A DNA stretch of 64,000 nucleotides from Coenobita brevimanus (GCA_032717465.1 CM064690.1:30527653-30591652), one strand, 5' to 3'. Shown: positions 1 through 47,794, counted from the stretch's first letter. A program made the numbers and translations. The notes: generated from the sequence alone by a model not told the origin.

Positions 1-54
1 ACAGTGCACAGCATTACATACAGTACATTAACGATAACATTGTCTTTTCGTCAG

Positions 55-34626
<34,572 letters not shown>

Positions 34627-35224
34627 ACCGAGTGACTGAAACTTCTCGGTTATTTCAAAGTCGCTTCCAGGGTTGCATGTGGCTCTGGAACAGTCACTTG
34701 CGATGCCCCAGACTATGATGCTTTTTGCACCCTGATAGAGCGCATAAGGGTTGCCCTTTTTGGTGCAGACGTGCCAGATTTGGTACTTTAGACTTCCTCA
34801 GTGTACTACGTTATACCAATTTCTACTAAATGGTACTTAACGTTGGGCGAATTTTGTAAATAACGCAATGAAATTTATTCATTCCTTGTGAAATTCCTTC
34901 GCTTAAACATTTTCAGTTTCGTACTTTTGATCAGTCTGGTACGTTTAATTTGATACTGTTTTTTCAGTGTGAACAAAAAACACTGCATTTTAAATGTAGC
35001 TGTGTTGGTGAATTATGATCTTGAAATTTCAAACAGGATCAAATAAGATCAAACCTTGGACGTACTTTGAGTAGGGTGTCATGCAGGGAACATTATTTTG
35101 TACTGACTGTTGTGCCAGTTATTTTGTCAGTCAGGTAGTCAGCTCAACATTTTTATTTAGCTTAATGAGGCTAATAAGATTTTTTTCCTTCACGGATTAA
35201 ATGTGAAGCTTATGTGGGTGATTT
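34627..35224 (+). other. Presumed GLIS 3' untranslated region
   Basis: AT-rich unique sequence with short open frames only. No clean AATAAA in it; AATAAG occurs near 35044. The 3' end of the transcript cannot be fixed. Confidence 0.4.
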
Positions 35225-35232
35225 GTCTAAGG

Positions 35233-35509
35233 CAGCGTTTCTTAACCTTTTCCGACCTCAGCATCCCCCCCCCCCTGTAATAAAGTCTCACTCCAGCACC
35301 CCTATACATCTGGTGCCTGGGACTATAGTTGCTTCACTACTGCAGGATTAAAGTGAAGTACTGTCTAACAGTTTATTTTATTCATCCTCAAAAAAAAATC
35401 AAGGATGCCAATTCCAAGCAAAACCAATAATAAAAAAGAAAAAACAGTAGTGCAGCATTTTCCAGCACCCCCTAAAATTGATTTCAGCACCCCAGGTTAA
35501 GAAACGCTG
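35233..35509. mobile_element. 277-bp hAT-type MITE with perfect 8-bp target duplication
   Basis: Both ends are the same 16-base terminal inverted repeat CAGCGTTTCTTAACCT. The element is flanked on both sides by GTCTAAGG (35225-35232 and 35510-35517), the 8-bp duplication that defines hAT transposition. Subterminal CAGCACCCC motifs repeat near both ends. It has no coding capacity and must have been moved by an hAT transposase in trans. Confidence 0.95.
35279..35284 (+). terminator. Candidate polyadenylation signal inside the MITE
   Basis: First clean AATAAA downstream of the GLIS stop codon, 653 bases after it. It belongs to the transposon. Other signals or further exons are possible. Confidence 0.25.
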
Positions 35510-35674
35510 GTCTAAGGGAATAACTTATACTTTGTTATTGCTGATTTGGGATAATTCGTGATGGCTCTTCCTTTGCGATTTACCCTGCGTATTACACCTC
35601 AGTTTTCTACTACAGTAATTGTTATTTACGTCTGTTTAATATTCACTTACGAGTATGCACCAGTAAATGTGAGG

Positions 35675-35828
35675 ATTGGTGCTGGAGAGTGTCGCCTTCT
35701 TGTGGTGGCACTAATATATCTGGGAGGTGGAGCTGCAACCAACTTCAGCCTGCAGTCCACCGTGTGCATCTGAACCTACTGTAGGGCTACTACTACTACT
35801 ACTACTACTACTACTGCTACTACTACTA

Positions 35829-35874
<46 letters not shown>

Positions 35875-35902
35875 AGCTGCTACTACTACTACTACTACTG
35901 AC
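35675..35902 (+). repeat. Family A dispersed repeat with (CTA)n(CTG)n tail
   Basis: GCTGGAGAGTGTCGCC, TTGTGGTGGCACTAATATAT, CAGCCTGCAGTCCACCG, then about 110 bases of CTA and CTG triplets. The middle of the body is deleted compared with other copies. Confidence 0.7.
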
Positions 35903-36139
35903 TTAAGGATTATTAAAGTGTCCGAGATAAAATAAATCGCAAAGGAAGAAGTGCTACGAAATCCCCAATGTCTACCAGAACACGGGCAGACAAAACTCTG
36001 GTGCTATTAGTAACTATAAGGTACTGTATGTCTTCATGTGCAGGGTGGTGCATATATACCGCTCCTCTACCACCACATTGAGTAATTTCTTGCGTGTTGC
36101 GGGAACGGCTCGGTCGGCTTTGTGAATGCCTACCCTGCA

Positions 36140-36740
36140 TCATTTATTCATTCCCCACTCCCACTGCCAAACCCACGCCCACACCAGCAGACTCAGCCGT
36201 CCCCACAACACGTAAGATACCCCTAAATGAGTTTCTACTGTAGCACTGTTTACGGACTCCCCCATATTTTTCTGTATTGTTGTTTGGTTGTGCAGGTGGT
36301 CGCGGCTCCATTTTGGCGGCTTTTTTTATTGGCAGCATTTTTGGTCGGAGATTTGAAAGAGATTTGATTACAGGATCCTCAATAAGAATTTTATCCCTGA
36401 TTTTTGTAACCACTTCAGTCAGACAAGCATTTCTGTTTCATCTTTGTTTATCTTCACACCACCGTCCTTAGCCTCTGGAAAACCTCTGCCAGTAGTAGTG
36501 GTAAGAGTTGCAACCCCAGGCTCATCTCAGTGGGAACGTAGTGGACTGCAGGCTGAAGTTGCCCTCTCCTATGGACCACTTGCCTTTTGGGGGGGATAGG
36601 GAAGGAATTGAGGGACGTTTGTATAACCGGGCATCTCCACTGCCTCTTTATACCGGTATCACAACGTAAAGGCTTTCCCCTCCAGTACTATGTTGACTAT
36701 AAATGATCAAATTAATGAGCAAGAATATGTTAATTTGTAT
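36140..36740. other. Dispersed repeats, no gene
   Basis: Contains a CACGCCCACACCAGCAGACTC stretch shared with 6320-6480 and 32110, and a minus-oriented family A copy at about 36495-36690 (GACTGCAGGCTGAAGTTGCC, ATTGAGGGACGTTTGTATAA). Confidence 0.6.
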
Positions 36741-36941
36741 TAATGAAAAATAAATCGATAAGGAATAGATGCTACGGAGCCTCCTCAGCCATTCAATGCA
36801 GGTTGGTCGATAAATATTACCCCACTAGAAATACCTGGCAGTATCTTGTGTGTTCCGGAGACGGGTCAGTCTGCTGGCGTGAGCATAGGTGTGGCGGTGG
36901 GAAAAAGAAATTAATTAAGCAGGAATTATTCAAGAGGGTAC

Positions 36942-37971
<1,030 letters not shown>

Positions 37972-38564
37972 AATTGAGATCCCAGGTTCAGTAGAATGGG
38001 CGGAATTGCATTTTCAAAAGTTAATAAAGGGAGAATTTCGGCGTTCAGGCGCATCAGCTTCGCGTATGAGCCAGTAGGCGGAGGGCGGTACTCTTCATTC
38101 CCTTCCAGCTTAATAAGGGCAAATAGTAAAGGAAAAAGAGGTGGGAATATATAAGCAGTAAGGGATGATGTAGCTACGCAGCGGCCAGGTTTAAAGTTAG
38201 CACCACCCTTGTCAAGCGTGGAGGCCAGGCATGTTTAGTCACCATGTATATTAGGAGAGTTATAATTGGACCCTTATTGCTGCATCCGGCTATGAGCTTA
38301 TTCTTGTACACCTTGCAGGCCCTTAGCACCTCTTTCTGAGCGATTTATCATGAATACTGCACATCAACGTTATCTTTTATGGTGGTTTATATCTCTTTAA
38401 TACTAAAATATCTACATCAAAACGGGGATACTAACTCCCAATAAAACAGAAATAAATCGCTAGGGAAGATGTGCGACGAAGCCCCCTTGACCTAGGATGC
38501 AAACCGAAATATTAATTGTTAATCTTGAGGAACAAAAACTGTTATTGTCAGGTGATGTAAACAT

Positions 38565-38800
38565 TGTCATCTATACTCTTTTTACTTTAACTTGGCCTAA
38601 AATTGCCACCTCTCCATCTTGTATGCTGAGCTGTAACAAAAGATTGATACTAGGGTAGGATGACAGTTACGAAGACGTGTTACGGAAAGGATGTAGAGTC
38701 ATACTATGATCTTTTTCTGCCATTGAACTACGTGAAATAAGCTACAAAAGGATGACAAGCTGGACCAGGTTAGAGTAAAAACAGTATTATATGTACAGTC
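38565..38800 (+). mobile_element. MITE family B copy
   Basis: Starts CTATACTCTTTTTACTTTAA, then CTTGGCCTAAAATTGCCACC, has the GATGACAGTTACGAAGACG and TTTTTCTGCCATTGAACTAC body and ends with GGACCAGGTTAGAGTAAAAA, an imperfect inverted repeat of the start. No coding capacity. Confidence 0.7.
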
Positions 38801-38879
38801 AAACAAAAATATTTGTGGGCTTCTGACAAACACGCCAAGTATGTTTTTGTTTTTTTCATACTGTACGGGCAAACACATG

Positions 38880-39075
38880 CTATTGTCTGTTTATTTTCAT
38901 ATGACAAAGCTGGGCCACTCGCACAACGTGAATATTGAGTTATGATTGCATGAAACTTGATTAGCCTTAGTTATAAGGTAGAAATGAGTCTCTTGGTTAC
39001 AAGTCAAACTCATACTCCAGTTTGACTACGCCTGATAATCAGCTGAGCTAAGAATGAGGTACATATCTGGTTCTC
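38880..39075 (+). repeat. Dispersed repeat family C copy
   Basis: GCTGGGCCACTCGCACAACG, GATTGCATGAAACTTGATTA, GAGTCTCTTGGTTACAAGTC, GATAATCAGCTGAGCTAAG. Confidence 0.6.
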
Positions 39076-39594
39076 TTTTTTTGAGAAAGTGGGAGATTCA
39101 GAACTACAGAGTGGTCCATAAAAAATGAGTTATATAATATGGAGGGCCCTATGTTACTAGCAAACGTACATAAACTGTTTGCAAGGCTGTTTTGGTTAGC
39201 CTACAGGAAAATTTTTCAACTAAGTAAACAGAATGTGTGTGTTTTTTTTAAGGTGATTTGTATATATATTTTCAATACTAGTTTGGTTGAGTGTACAGAC
39301 AGAGACACAAATATCTTTCCCAAGCCTGACGAATACATAGGGGAAAAATCGGAACCAGCTGAAACACGCTCTAGTAGAAATAGGGTTTTCAATGTATTTC
39401 GTCAGCTGTAAGTTTTCTTCAAACGGAACTGGGAAGTTGGTTGTTTCTTTGACTGTATGTCGAGTACAAACGATATCTCTAAGGTTGCTTTGTAAATATT
39501 TTCTGAAATGTGAAGTTGATTTTATATATATTCTTGCTTACGAAAAGTAATTTGCCAAAAGCTCAAATATCGTTTTAGCTTAATTTGTTTGTAC

Positions 39595-39815
39595 TAATAC
39601 TCTTTTTTACTTTAACTTGGCCTAAAACTGCCATCTCTTCATGTTAAATACTGAGCTGTAACAATAGATTAAGACTAGAATACGGTGCTAGTCACGAACA
39701 AGTGCAATGGAAAGGACGTAGATCCATAGTATTGTCTTTTTCTGCCACTTTACTGCGTTAAATTAGCTGCAAAAGGACGAAAATCTGGGCCAAGTTAAGA
39801 TGAAAAGAGTAGCAT
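39595..39815 (+). mobile_element. MITE family B, most complete copy
   Basis: Left end AATACTCTTTTTTACTTTAA then CTTGGCCTAAAACTGCC; right end GAAAATCTGGGCCAAGTTAA then GATGAAAAGAGTAGC. Reverse-complementing the right end gives CTACTCTTTTCATCTTAACT and TGGCCCAGATTTTC, so the ends are imperfect terminal inverted repeats of about 35 bases. Length about 220. I could not fix the target duplication, so the superfamily is open. Confidence 0.75.
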
Positions 39816-40138
39816 ATTTTGCTACTTAGTTACCGGTTATTTGATATTATTTATCCTACGATCTCATTTATTTAACCAATTAAATTTGCATTTATAAAGG
39901 GTGGTCCGAACATAGCGCTACAGAATAAACGCGCCTGGAAGTACTCTTATGTGTTGCAGGAACGGCTTAGTCTCCTGGCATGGGCTGGGTGTGACAGTGG
40001 GAGTAGGAAACTGAGACATTATTAACACTAACTGCCGTCCCCGCAAAACGTGAGAATAGAAGAGGAACGTTGCTACATGGGCCACCCTTTAAATCATATC
40101 TTTGTCTTAACGTATACTTTAATATCTGGTTTTGTAAG

Positions 40139-40140
<2 letters not shown>

Positions 40141-40229
<89 letters not shown>
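40141..40229. repeat. (CT)n microsatellite
   Basis: About 88 bases with GT and GCT interruptions. Confidence 0.95.
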
Positions 40230-40230
<1 letters not shown>

Positions 40231-40660
40231 ACAACCAGGTATATTAGCTACCAATCAGAGTGGTAGTTTTTTGTATTGTTCAGTTAGGCTATTACAACCT
40301 AACTGTTTTCTAACTTGTAATAGCAAGCATAATTTTCTAAGCTTATATTTTTGTGGTTTAAGTTACCGGAAGCAGCTTAAAAAAAATAATTTGTATTAAC
40401 ACACTGAGGCTCCCATGATTATCAACAACAAAATAATGGAATATAGTGCTAGAGTTGCGCCGACCATGTAAAGGTTACGTGTTATGTATTAAACATGTAC
40501 TTACTCGTAGGATATACAGGGTGATCCAAAAGCCTCCATACTTAGGGAAAATTTTAACTTTTTGAACAAACTGTCACTTTGTTCACAATACCTGCCCTAC
40601 ATGCCATTGCCTTTGCGTCTCTCCCCCTCATGGTGATCTCACGTTTTGTAAGGTACTCTT

Positions 40661-40691
<31 letters not shown>

Positions 40692-42357
40692 GAGGAGGAG
40701 GAGGAGGCCTGCGAAACAAGGGAGAATTATTCCCATGGAGACATTTGGTCCACCCTGTAGGATGTACGGCCGTGCTAGAGTCTCTAGGAGGCTCCCAGTC
40801 ACCTCTTCATTGACGATCTGTTTTCCAAAGTGCCCATTGTTATCTTCATGTTTCATTCTTACATCTTTTTAATGTCGACCTAGATTGCGCAAACAGCACA
40901 CAAGAATACAGAAACGAAGCATAATACAAAATAAATCGGTTGGGAAGGTGTTAGTAAGCTTCCTAACCGCACGGGATGTCGCCTATTGTTAAAAAAAAGT
41001 GCCTTGAATAACTTTTTTGCAACATAAATATTCTGAAAGGAAAGCAGGTTTGTGTACAACTTTTGTAATATAGAAATATGTTTATGTACCGTTCCGAGAG
41101 TAGGGGCATTTGTACCCTTGTATTGACTGGAATAGGTTGGTATTTTGTACTTTTTGTCTGTAATTGTTAGTGGCTTTGGATATTTCGTAGCACGTTTTCC
41201 ATGGCGAATTATTCCCGACATTACACCCCATCATTATCCTTTTGTACGTTACTGATGCCAACTACGTCGAAAGTAATCCGACATAAGTAACCTACAAGAG
41301 GATGCTGAGGATTGGTGTCCAAAATGAATCGCAAAGGAGAGATGTTACGAAGCCTCCTGTGCCACTTAAAAGACGAATTTTAGCTCATAGCCTTGTTATC
41401 TATCTATATTCTGTCTATCTCTGCCGGGTTCTGTGTGTGCCATGCCACCACGTGAAGGTATCCCTCTTCATTACCGTGGGTTCATGTAATATCCATAGAT
41501 AATTAGGCTAAGCAGCTAAAAATTAATTATCTATTTGTGTACACTGAAACGTGAGCAGACTCATCAGTGCTTTCATTAGTGTTATGGAACTGTGCGCTGA
41601 CGTTTAAACCAATGGACAACGCCCACATTTTCACTCTAAATATAAAAAAAAAGTAAAATTGGCCAACTTTTGTAACTTGAACAGGAATGAGTCTCCTTGG
41701 TTACTAATCAAGTCAGCCCTTCAGACTGACTACACTAAACGCCCGTTGTTTTTAAGACCCAGGCTCCTATGACTCACTTTCAGCTGAATGAACAGGAATA
41801 GGTGGTGAACAAATTTTGTCCTAGAGTCTTACTCTCCCGAGAATCAGGTTCAGGCTCTTCCACTTCGGATTTGAATTTGCTGATCAATACACCACCCTGA
41901 ATGAGCCATAATCCTTCTGCTCTAACTTGATTTAAAACTGACACATCGCCATCTTGAATGCTGAGTTGTAATAACTGGTTATCACCAGAATATGATGCTA
42001 GTCACGAAGAAGGGCCATGAAGGGGATGTAGAGCCGTAGCTTAACACCAGAAAATGATGTGCTAGCCACAAGAAGTTTTAAGGAAAGAATGGATAGAGCC
42101 GTAGTTTAATCTTTTCTGCCTTTGAACCACGTGAAATAAGCTACAAAGGGACGAAAATGCCAAGTTAAGGTGAAAGAACTTCAGAAATGTGGGCGTTGAC
42201 CCAGTGTCTTACATACGTCAGTCTACAAGATTATTTTTGTATATGTGGTGAAGTTTTGTGTAAGAGAGCATAGGCTTTGTGATAAATACAGAAGCTGGTC
42301 ATAAATCTGTGTTTTATTTATCCTTTACTGAGTTGCAGTAGTAGTAGTAGCTCATCT
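40230..42357. other. Dispersed repeats, no gene
   Basis: AAATAAATCGGTTGGGAAGG-type motif at 40930, its inverted form at 41195-41225 and a direct one at 41325-41365; family C fragment at 41660-41755; MITE B copy at about 41915-42185, partly self-duplicated inside. Confidence 0.6.
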
Positions 42358-45300
42358 GTGTGTAATTTTGGCATGAAAAACGACAATCGGAGGTAAAGTG
42401 ACCATAGGTAATATTCTGAAAAGGGCACTTTAGAAGTAATCAAAGGAAAACGGAACTAGGTAGATAGGTGGATGTAGGTAGGAAGGGAGATAGGTAGGCA
42501 GGCAGGTAGGAAGGGAGTCGGGTGGGTAGAAAGGTGTGTAGGGAGGTAGATAGGTTACAAGGAATGTCGATAGAGAGATAGGTGGTGAGGCAGGTAGGTA
42601 GGCAGATAGGTAGATGGGGAGGTGCGTGGGGAGGTAGGTAGATAGGTCTGGCACCCTAGTAAAATCTACACAAGTCTTCTCCTCTTTCCACAGACACCTC
42701 GCATGTGAAGACGGTGTTCTCAGTCCATGTCATGGCTGAAAACACAAAACTGGAAATATCTCGGAAACGGTGCATTTTAGAGGAAAACTGAGCGGCGTGG
42801 TCGGCCGTTTTACCAACAAAGGCCTAATTTTCGCTGCTCTATCCCGTGGGCTAGGTTTCATCACGATATCTTCACAGGGAAATGGGTAAACAATGGGTCA
42901 CTTTTTGAAATTCGAACATTTGGAGGGAATCAAAGGAGATATTGAGCCCAAAATGAAACCCCAGATAGATCTGCGTATTATCTAAAAATGGTATCCAATA
43001 TTTTTCCCTAAAATGCTCGGGTTGGATAGGTAGAATAGGGAATAGCTGATACGCGCAGTCTACGGAGGTTTCACACCTCCTTCCATGCGTGAGATTTCAC
43101 TCGAGGTGAAGTGTGATTTTCGCATGAAATACAACAATCGGAGGTAAGGTGACCATAGGTAATATTCTGAAAAGGGCACTTTAGAAGTAATCAAAGGTGA
43201 AAACGGAACTAGGTAGATAGGTGGATGTAGGTAGGAAGGGAGATAAGTAGGCAGGCAGGTAGGAAGGGAGTCGGGTGAGTAGATAGGTAGAAAGGTGTGT
43301 AGGGAGGTAGATAGGTTACAAGGAATGTCGATAGGGAGATAGGTGGTGAGGCAGGTAGGTAGGCAGATAGGTAGATGGAGAGGTGCGTGGGGAGGTAGGT
43401 AGATAGGTGGTGAGGCAGATAGGTAGGCGGATAGGTAGATGGGGAGGTAGGTAGATAGGTCTGGCACCCTTGTAAAATCTACACAAGCCTTCTCCTCTTT
43501 CCACAGACACCTCGCATGTGAATAAGGTGTTCTCAGTCCAAGTCATGGCTGAAAACACAAAACTGGAAATATCTCGGAAACGGAGCATTTTAGAGGAAAA
43601 CTGAGCGGCGTGGTCGGCCGTTTTATCAACTATGGCCTAATTTTCGCTGCTCTGTCCCGTGGGCTAGGTTTCATCACGATATCTTCACAGGGAAATGGGT
43701 AAACAATGGGTCACTTTTTGAAATTCGAACATTTGGAGGGAATCAAAGGAGATATTGAGCCCAAAATGAAACCCCAGATAGATCTGCGTATTATCTAAAA
43801 ATGGTATCCAATATTTTTCCCTAAAATGCTCGGGTTGGATAGGTAGAATAGGGAATAGCTGATACGCGCAGTCTACGGAGGTTTCACACCTCCTTCCAAA
43901 CGTGATTTTTCACTCGAGGTGAAGTGTGATTTTCGCATGAAAAACGACAATCGGACTAAAAACACCGTCTTCACAAGCGAGGTGTCTGTGGACAGAGGGG
44001 AAGACTTGTGTAGATTTTACTAGGGTGCCAGACCTATCTACCTACCTCCCCACGCACCTCCCCATCTACCTATGTGCCTATCTACCCGCCTCACCACCTA
44101 TCTCCCTATCGACATTCCTCTTTACCTATCTACCTCCCAACACACCTACCTTTCTACCTATCTGCCTACCTATCTACCTATCTACCCACCCAACTCCCTA
44201 CCTGCCTGCCTACCCATCTCCCTTCCTACCTACACACACCTATCTGCCTAGTGCCGTTTTCATCTTTGATTACTTCTAAAGTGCCCTTTTCAGAATATTA
44301 CCTATGGTCACCTTACCTCCGATTGTTGTATTTCATGCGAAAATCACACTTCACCTCGAGTGAAAAATCACGCATGGAAGGAGGTGTGAAACCTCCGTAG
44401 ACTCCGCGTATCAGCTATTCCCTATTCTACCTATCCAACCCGAGCATTTTAGGGAAAAATATTGGATACCATTTTTAGATAATACACAGATCTATCTGGG
44501 GTTTCATTTTGGGCTCAATATCTCCTTTGATTCCCTCCAAATGTTCGAATTTCAAAAAGTGACCCATTGTTTACCCATTTCCCTGTGAAGATATCGTGAT
44601 GAAACCTAGCCCACGGGATAGAGCAGCAAAAATTAGGCCTTAATTGATTAAACGGCCGACCACGCCGCTCAGTTTTCCTCTAAAATGCACCGTTTCCGAG
44701 ATATTTCCAGTTTTGTGTTTTCAGCCATGACTTGGACTGAAAACACCGTGTTCACATGCGAGGTGTCTGTGGAAAGAGAAGACTTGTGTAGATTTTACTA
44801 GGGTGCCAGACCTATCTACCTACCTCCCCATCTACCTATCCGCCTACCTATCTGTCTCACCACCTATCTACCTACCTCCCCACGCACCTCTCCATCTACC
44901 TATCTGCCTACCTACCTGTCTCACCACCTATCTCCTTATCGACATGCCTTGTAACCTATCTACCTCCCTACACACCTTTCTACCTATCTACCCACCCGAC
45001 TCCCTTCCTACCTGCCTGCCTACCCATCTCCCTTCCTACCTACACACACCTATCTACCTAGTTCCGTTTTCACCTTTGATTACTTCTAAAGTGCCCTTTT
45101 CAGAATATTACCTATGGCCACCTTACCTCCGATTGTTGTATTTCATGCGAAAATCACACTTCACCTCGAGTGAAATCTCACGCATGGAAGGAGGTGTGAA
45201 ACCTCCGTAGACTGCGCGTATCAGCTATTCCCTATTCTACCTATCCAACCCGAGCATTTTAGGGAAAAATATTGGATACCATTTTTAGATAATACACAGA

Positions 45301-46100
45301 TCTATCTGGGGTTTCATTTTGGGCTCAATATCTCCTTTGATTCCCTCCAAATGTTCGAATGTCAAAAAGTGACCCATTATTTACCCATTTTCCTGTGAAG
45401 ATATCGTGATGAAACCTAGCCCACGGGATAGAGCAGCAAAAATTAGGCCATAGTTGTTAAAACGGCCGACCACGCCGCTCAGTTTTCCTCTAAAATGCAC
45501 CGTTTCCGAGATATTTCCAGTTTTGTGTTTTCAGCCATGACTTGGACTGAGAACACTGTCTTCACATGCGAGGTGTCTGTGGAAAGAGGAGAAGACTTGT
45601 GTAGATTTTACTAGGGTGCCAGACCTATCTACCTACCTCCCCACGCACCTCCCCATCTACCTATCTGCCTACCTACCTGCCTCACCACCTATCTCTCTAT
45701 CGACATTCCTTGTAACCTATCTACCTCCCTACACACATACCTTTCTACCTATCTGCCTACCTACCTACTCACCCACCCGACTCCCTAATTGTTTCCCTTT
45801 CAGCCTATCTCTCTGTCTACTTGTATCTTTACCTATCTTCCTATCAACCTCCCTACCTACCTCTTTACTTACCTAAGTTGTACCCTCCTCTCTGACTCTA
45901 TACCTACTTGCTGCCTTCCTCCCTATTTACAGAACCTACCTGCCTCCCTAACTGCCTTCCGCCTATCTGCTACCTACCTGGTCATCCGATTCCTTACCAG
46001 CTTCGCTACCTACCTACATATCTACCTATCTCCCTTCCTACTTCTCCCTGCTTCATCACCCCTACCTATCGCTTTATCTTCCTGCCTATTTGTCTCCCTC
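42358..46100. repeat. Fold-back array: 2 direct units facing >2 inverted units of ~0.8 kb
   Basis: A unit of 751-813 bases made of a GGTA/GATA array (about 200-260 bases) and a ~550-base unique spacer. Direct order: units starting at about 42358 and 43109, with the stub of a third at 43922. At about 43957 the orientation flips and arrays follow at 44030-44240, 44810-45060 and 45620-45790 with two full spacers between (44240-44810, 45060-45620); period 810. The landmark GTGTGATTTT lies at 43111 and 43924 (GTGTAATTTT in the older copy at 42360) and its complement at 44340 and 45150. Spacers are nearly identical between copies. The array reads as Tyr-Leu-Pro strings (CCTATCTACCTAC) and is not a gene. 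Function unknown. Confidence 0.9.
42660..43204. repeat. Fold-back spacer, representative copy
   Basis: From CTACACAAGTCTTCTCCTC through CTCGGAAACGGTGCATTTTA, GGTTTCATCACGATATCTTC, ACAATGGGTCACTTTTTGAA and ATGCTCGGGTTGGATAGG to AAGGGCACTTTAGAAGTAAT. Near its end are two hairpins: GGAGGTTTCACACCTCC and TTTCACTCGAGGTGAA. No open frame longer than about 30 codons is kept in all copies. Confidence 0.8.
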
Positions 46101-46140
46101 CTTATTTACAATGCTTACTTACAAGTTACATACCTCGCTG
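45790..46140. repeat. Decayed CCTA array at the right edge of the fold-back
   Basis: CTACCTA-type text loses regularity toward 46140. It is more diverged than the inner arrays, as expected if outer copies are not homogenised. Confidence 0.7.
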
Positions 46141-47120
46141 CCAGTGCTTCCACACTCTGAAATCACTGTTTCTGAGTTGAACCTCTAAAATTCCTGAGAT
46201 TCTTCAAAAATTCCTTAGATGAGCTTCTAAAATTCCTGCGATTATTCCTTACATTGTTTTCGATTGTACTGTGTTATACATACCGGTATATATTTTCGTA
46301 CAGGCAAATTTATGAATCAAGTAACAGTATTACACTGTACATTTTAAGATAAATGATTCCCAAATCTTCTAGCCACAGAAACTAGCAAAGAACTAATACT
46401 GTATATGACTTACCTTGCCTCGACACCAAGGTTGTTGATTGTACTCAAGGAAAAACAAAAGCATTGCATACCCTAGGGCATAAAAATATTGGCATTATAT
46501 GTGCTGCATAATGTGCATTAACAAAATCCAGATCTGTACGGTGTACAGATTTAAGGAGATCTGTATGGTGTACCCAAACAGGTAGTCCTAGCAGCAGCAA
46601 GAAACACATGCAATCCATTCAAAATAAAACCTTCATAATAATCATAAAGCACCAGCTGCCAGCATCTAATAATATTATTAATCGATCTACATGCTCCACA
46701 CACATTCTGTATATCGCTAAACAATCATGGCAACACATAATTAATGTAAAATCATAAGTAAGATATAATTATTGATAACTCACCGCAAGCTACAGGTAAC
46801 ACGTCGCTCAGCTGAAGAGGGATGACAATGGTCCCTCAAACTCTGTTAATTGTATGATTCATTTTCTTTAATTTCTGTATAGAAGACTTACCTAGTTGTT
46901 ATCCTAAATACAGTTTACAAGACAAGGCGAAAAAGAATTAGTATAAAAATAATTTTTTCACTCTCTTCTTCAACATACGGATGATATGGACAAATTAGTT
47001 ATGACAAAGCTGTTTTTCCTTAAAATTCCTTAGATAATACAAATTCCTGAGAAAATTCCTGATCATGCTTTGCAAGACCAGAAATTCCTTAATAGTGAAG
47101 GGATTAAAAAAAAATCCGTT
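46141..47120. other. Possible hAT-like remnant, no gene
   Basis: CAGTGCTTCCACACTCTGAAA at 46143 has the look of an hAT end. AAAATTCCTGAGATTCTTCA-type motifs recur direct at 46190-46250 and 47020-47090 and CAGTGTTTCCACTTTTAAGG occurs at 49672. I could not match a right end or target duplication. Confidence 0.35.
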
Positions 47121-47124
47121 CACT

Positions 47125-47345
47125 CTGAGGGAGCATGTATTGGAGTGAGATGCCTTCATATGGTGGCACTGATAAAACTGAACAGTTCTGCTGCCTGGTT
47201 GCACAAACATCACTCAACTCCCTCCATATCTTCTGAAAGTAGAGTGGTGGACTGCAGAGGAGAGATGATTTCAGCCTGCAGTCCATAAGGTTCACATTGA
47301 GATAAGCCTAGGACCATAAGACCACCACCACCAACAACAACAACA
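47125..47345 (+). repeat. Family A dispersed repeat
   Basis: TGGAGTGAGATGCCTTCATA, TGGTGGCACTGATAAAACTG, GCTGCCTGGTTGCACAAACA, GTGGTGGACTGCAGAGGAGA, TTTCAGCCTGCAGTCCATAA, GGTTCACATTGAGATAAGCC, tail of CCA/ACA triplets. Confidence 0.8.
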
Positions 47346-47431
47346 ACTCTGAAGGCAAAGCAAACTCCAAAAGTAAAAGTGAGAATGAGGATGTGTTCAC
47401 ACTGAGGGGAAAATCGATGGAAGCTGAGTGG

Positions 47432-47640
47432 GGATAATGACTGTTGTTGTTTTTGTGGCCCCAGGCTTATCTGAGTGCAAACCCAGTGACCTGCAGGTTG
47501 AATTGCCTTTCTGCAGTCTATCATTCTCCTTTTGGGGGACGGGGAGTTGAGGAACGATTGTATGATCAGACAGTGGAGCTTCCTCTATCTCAGTGCTACT
47601 GCATTAAGGTGTCCCTCTCCAACAATGATAGTATAGGTCC
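47432..47640 (-). repeat. Family A dispersed repeat, inverted to its neighbour
   Basis: TTGTTGTTTTTGTGGCCCCA (tail side), GTGCAAACCCAGTGACCTGC, GAGTTGAGGAACGATTGTAT, TTAAGGTGTCCCTCTCCAAC. It faces the copy at 47125-47345 tail to tail. Confidence 0.8.
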
Positions 47641-47794
47641 TTAGCTTGTGTCTACTATGGAATGTTGATTGTTACATATTGACTTCACTGGCGTTGTCGT
47701 CTGCTATTAAAACCACAGTACATTATAGAAAAAATGTCTGCTGAAGTTCCATTCTTACCTATAAAGCTGATTTGGATATTGGGGGAGAGAGAGA

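Noticed and set aside
39139..39411. 90-codon frame MEGPMLLANVHKL
   Set aside because: No recognised domain and no splice partners; length is within chance for AT-rich DNA.
42430..45876. Frames starting MPDLSTYLP, several near-identical copies
   Set aside because: They run through the CCTA array of the fold-back and stop at its edges; the repetition comes from the DNA repeat, and the frames are not kept through the conserved spacer.
42358..46100. CRISPR-like repeat-spacer structure
   Set aside because: Here the long spacers are identical and the short parts vary, the reverse of CRISPR, and the genome is eukaryotic.
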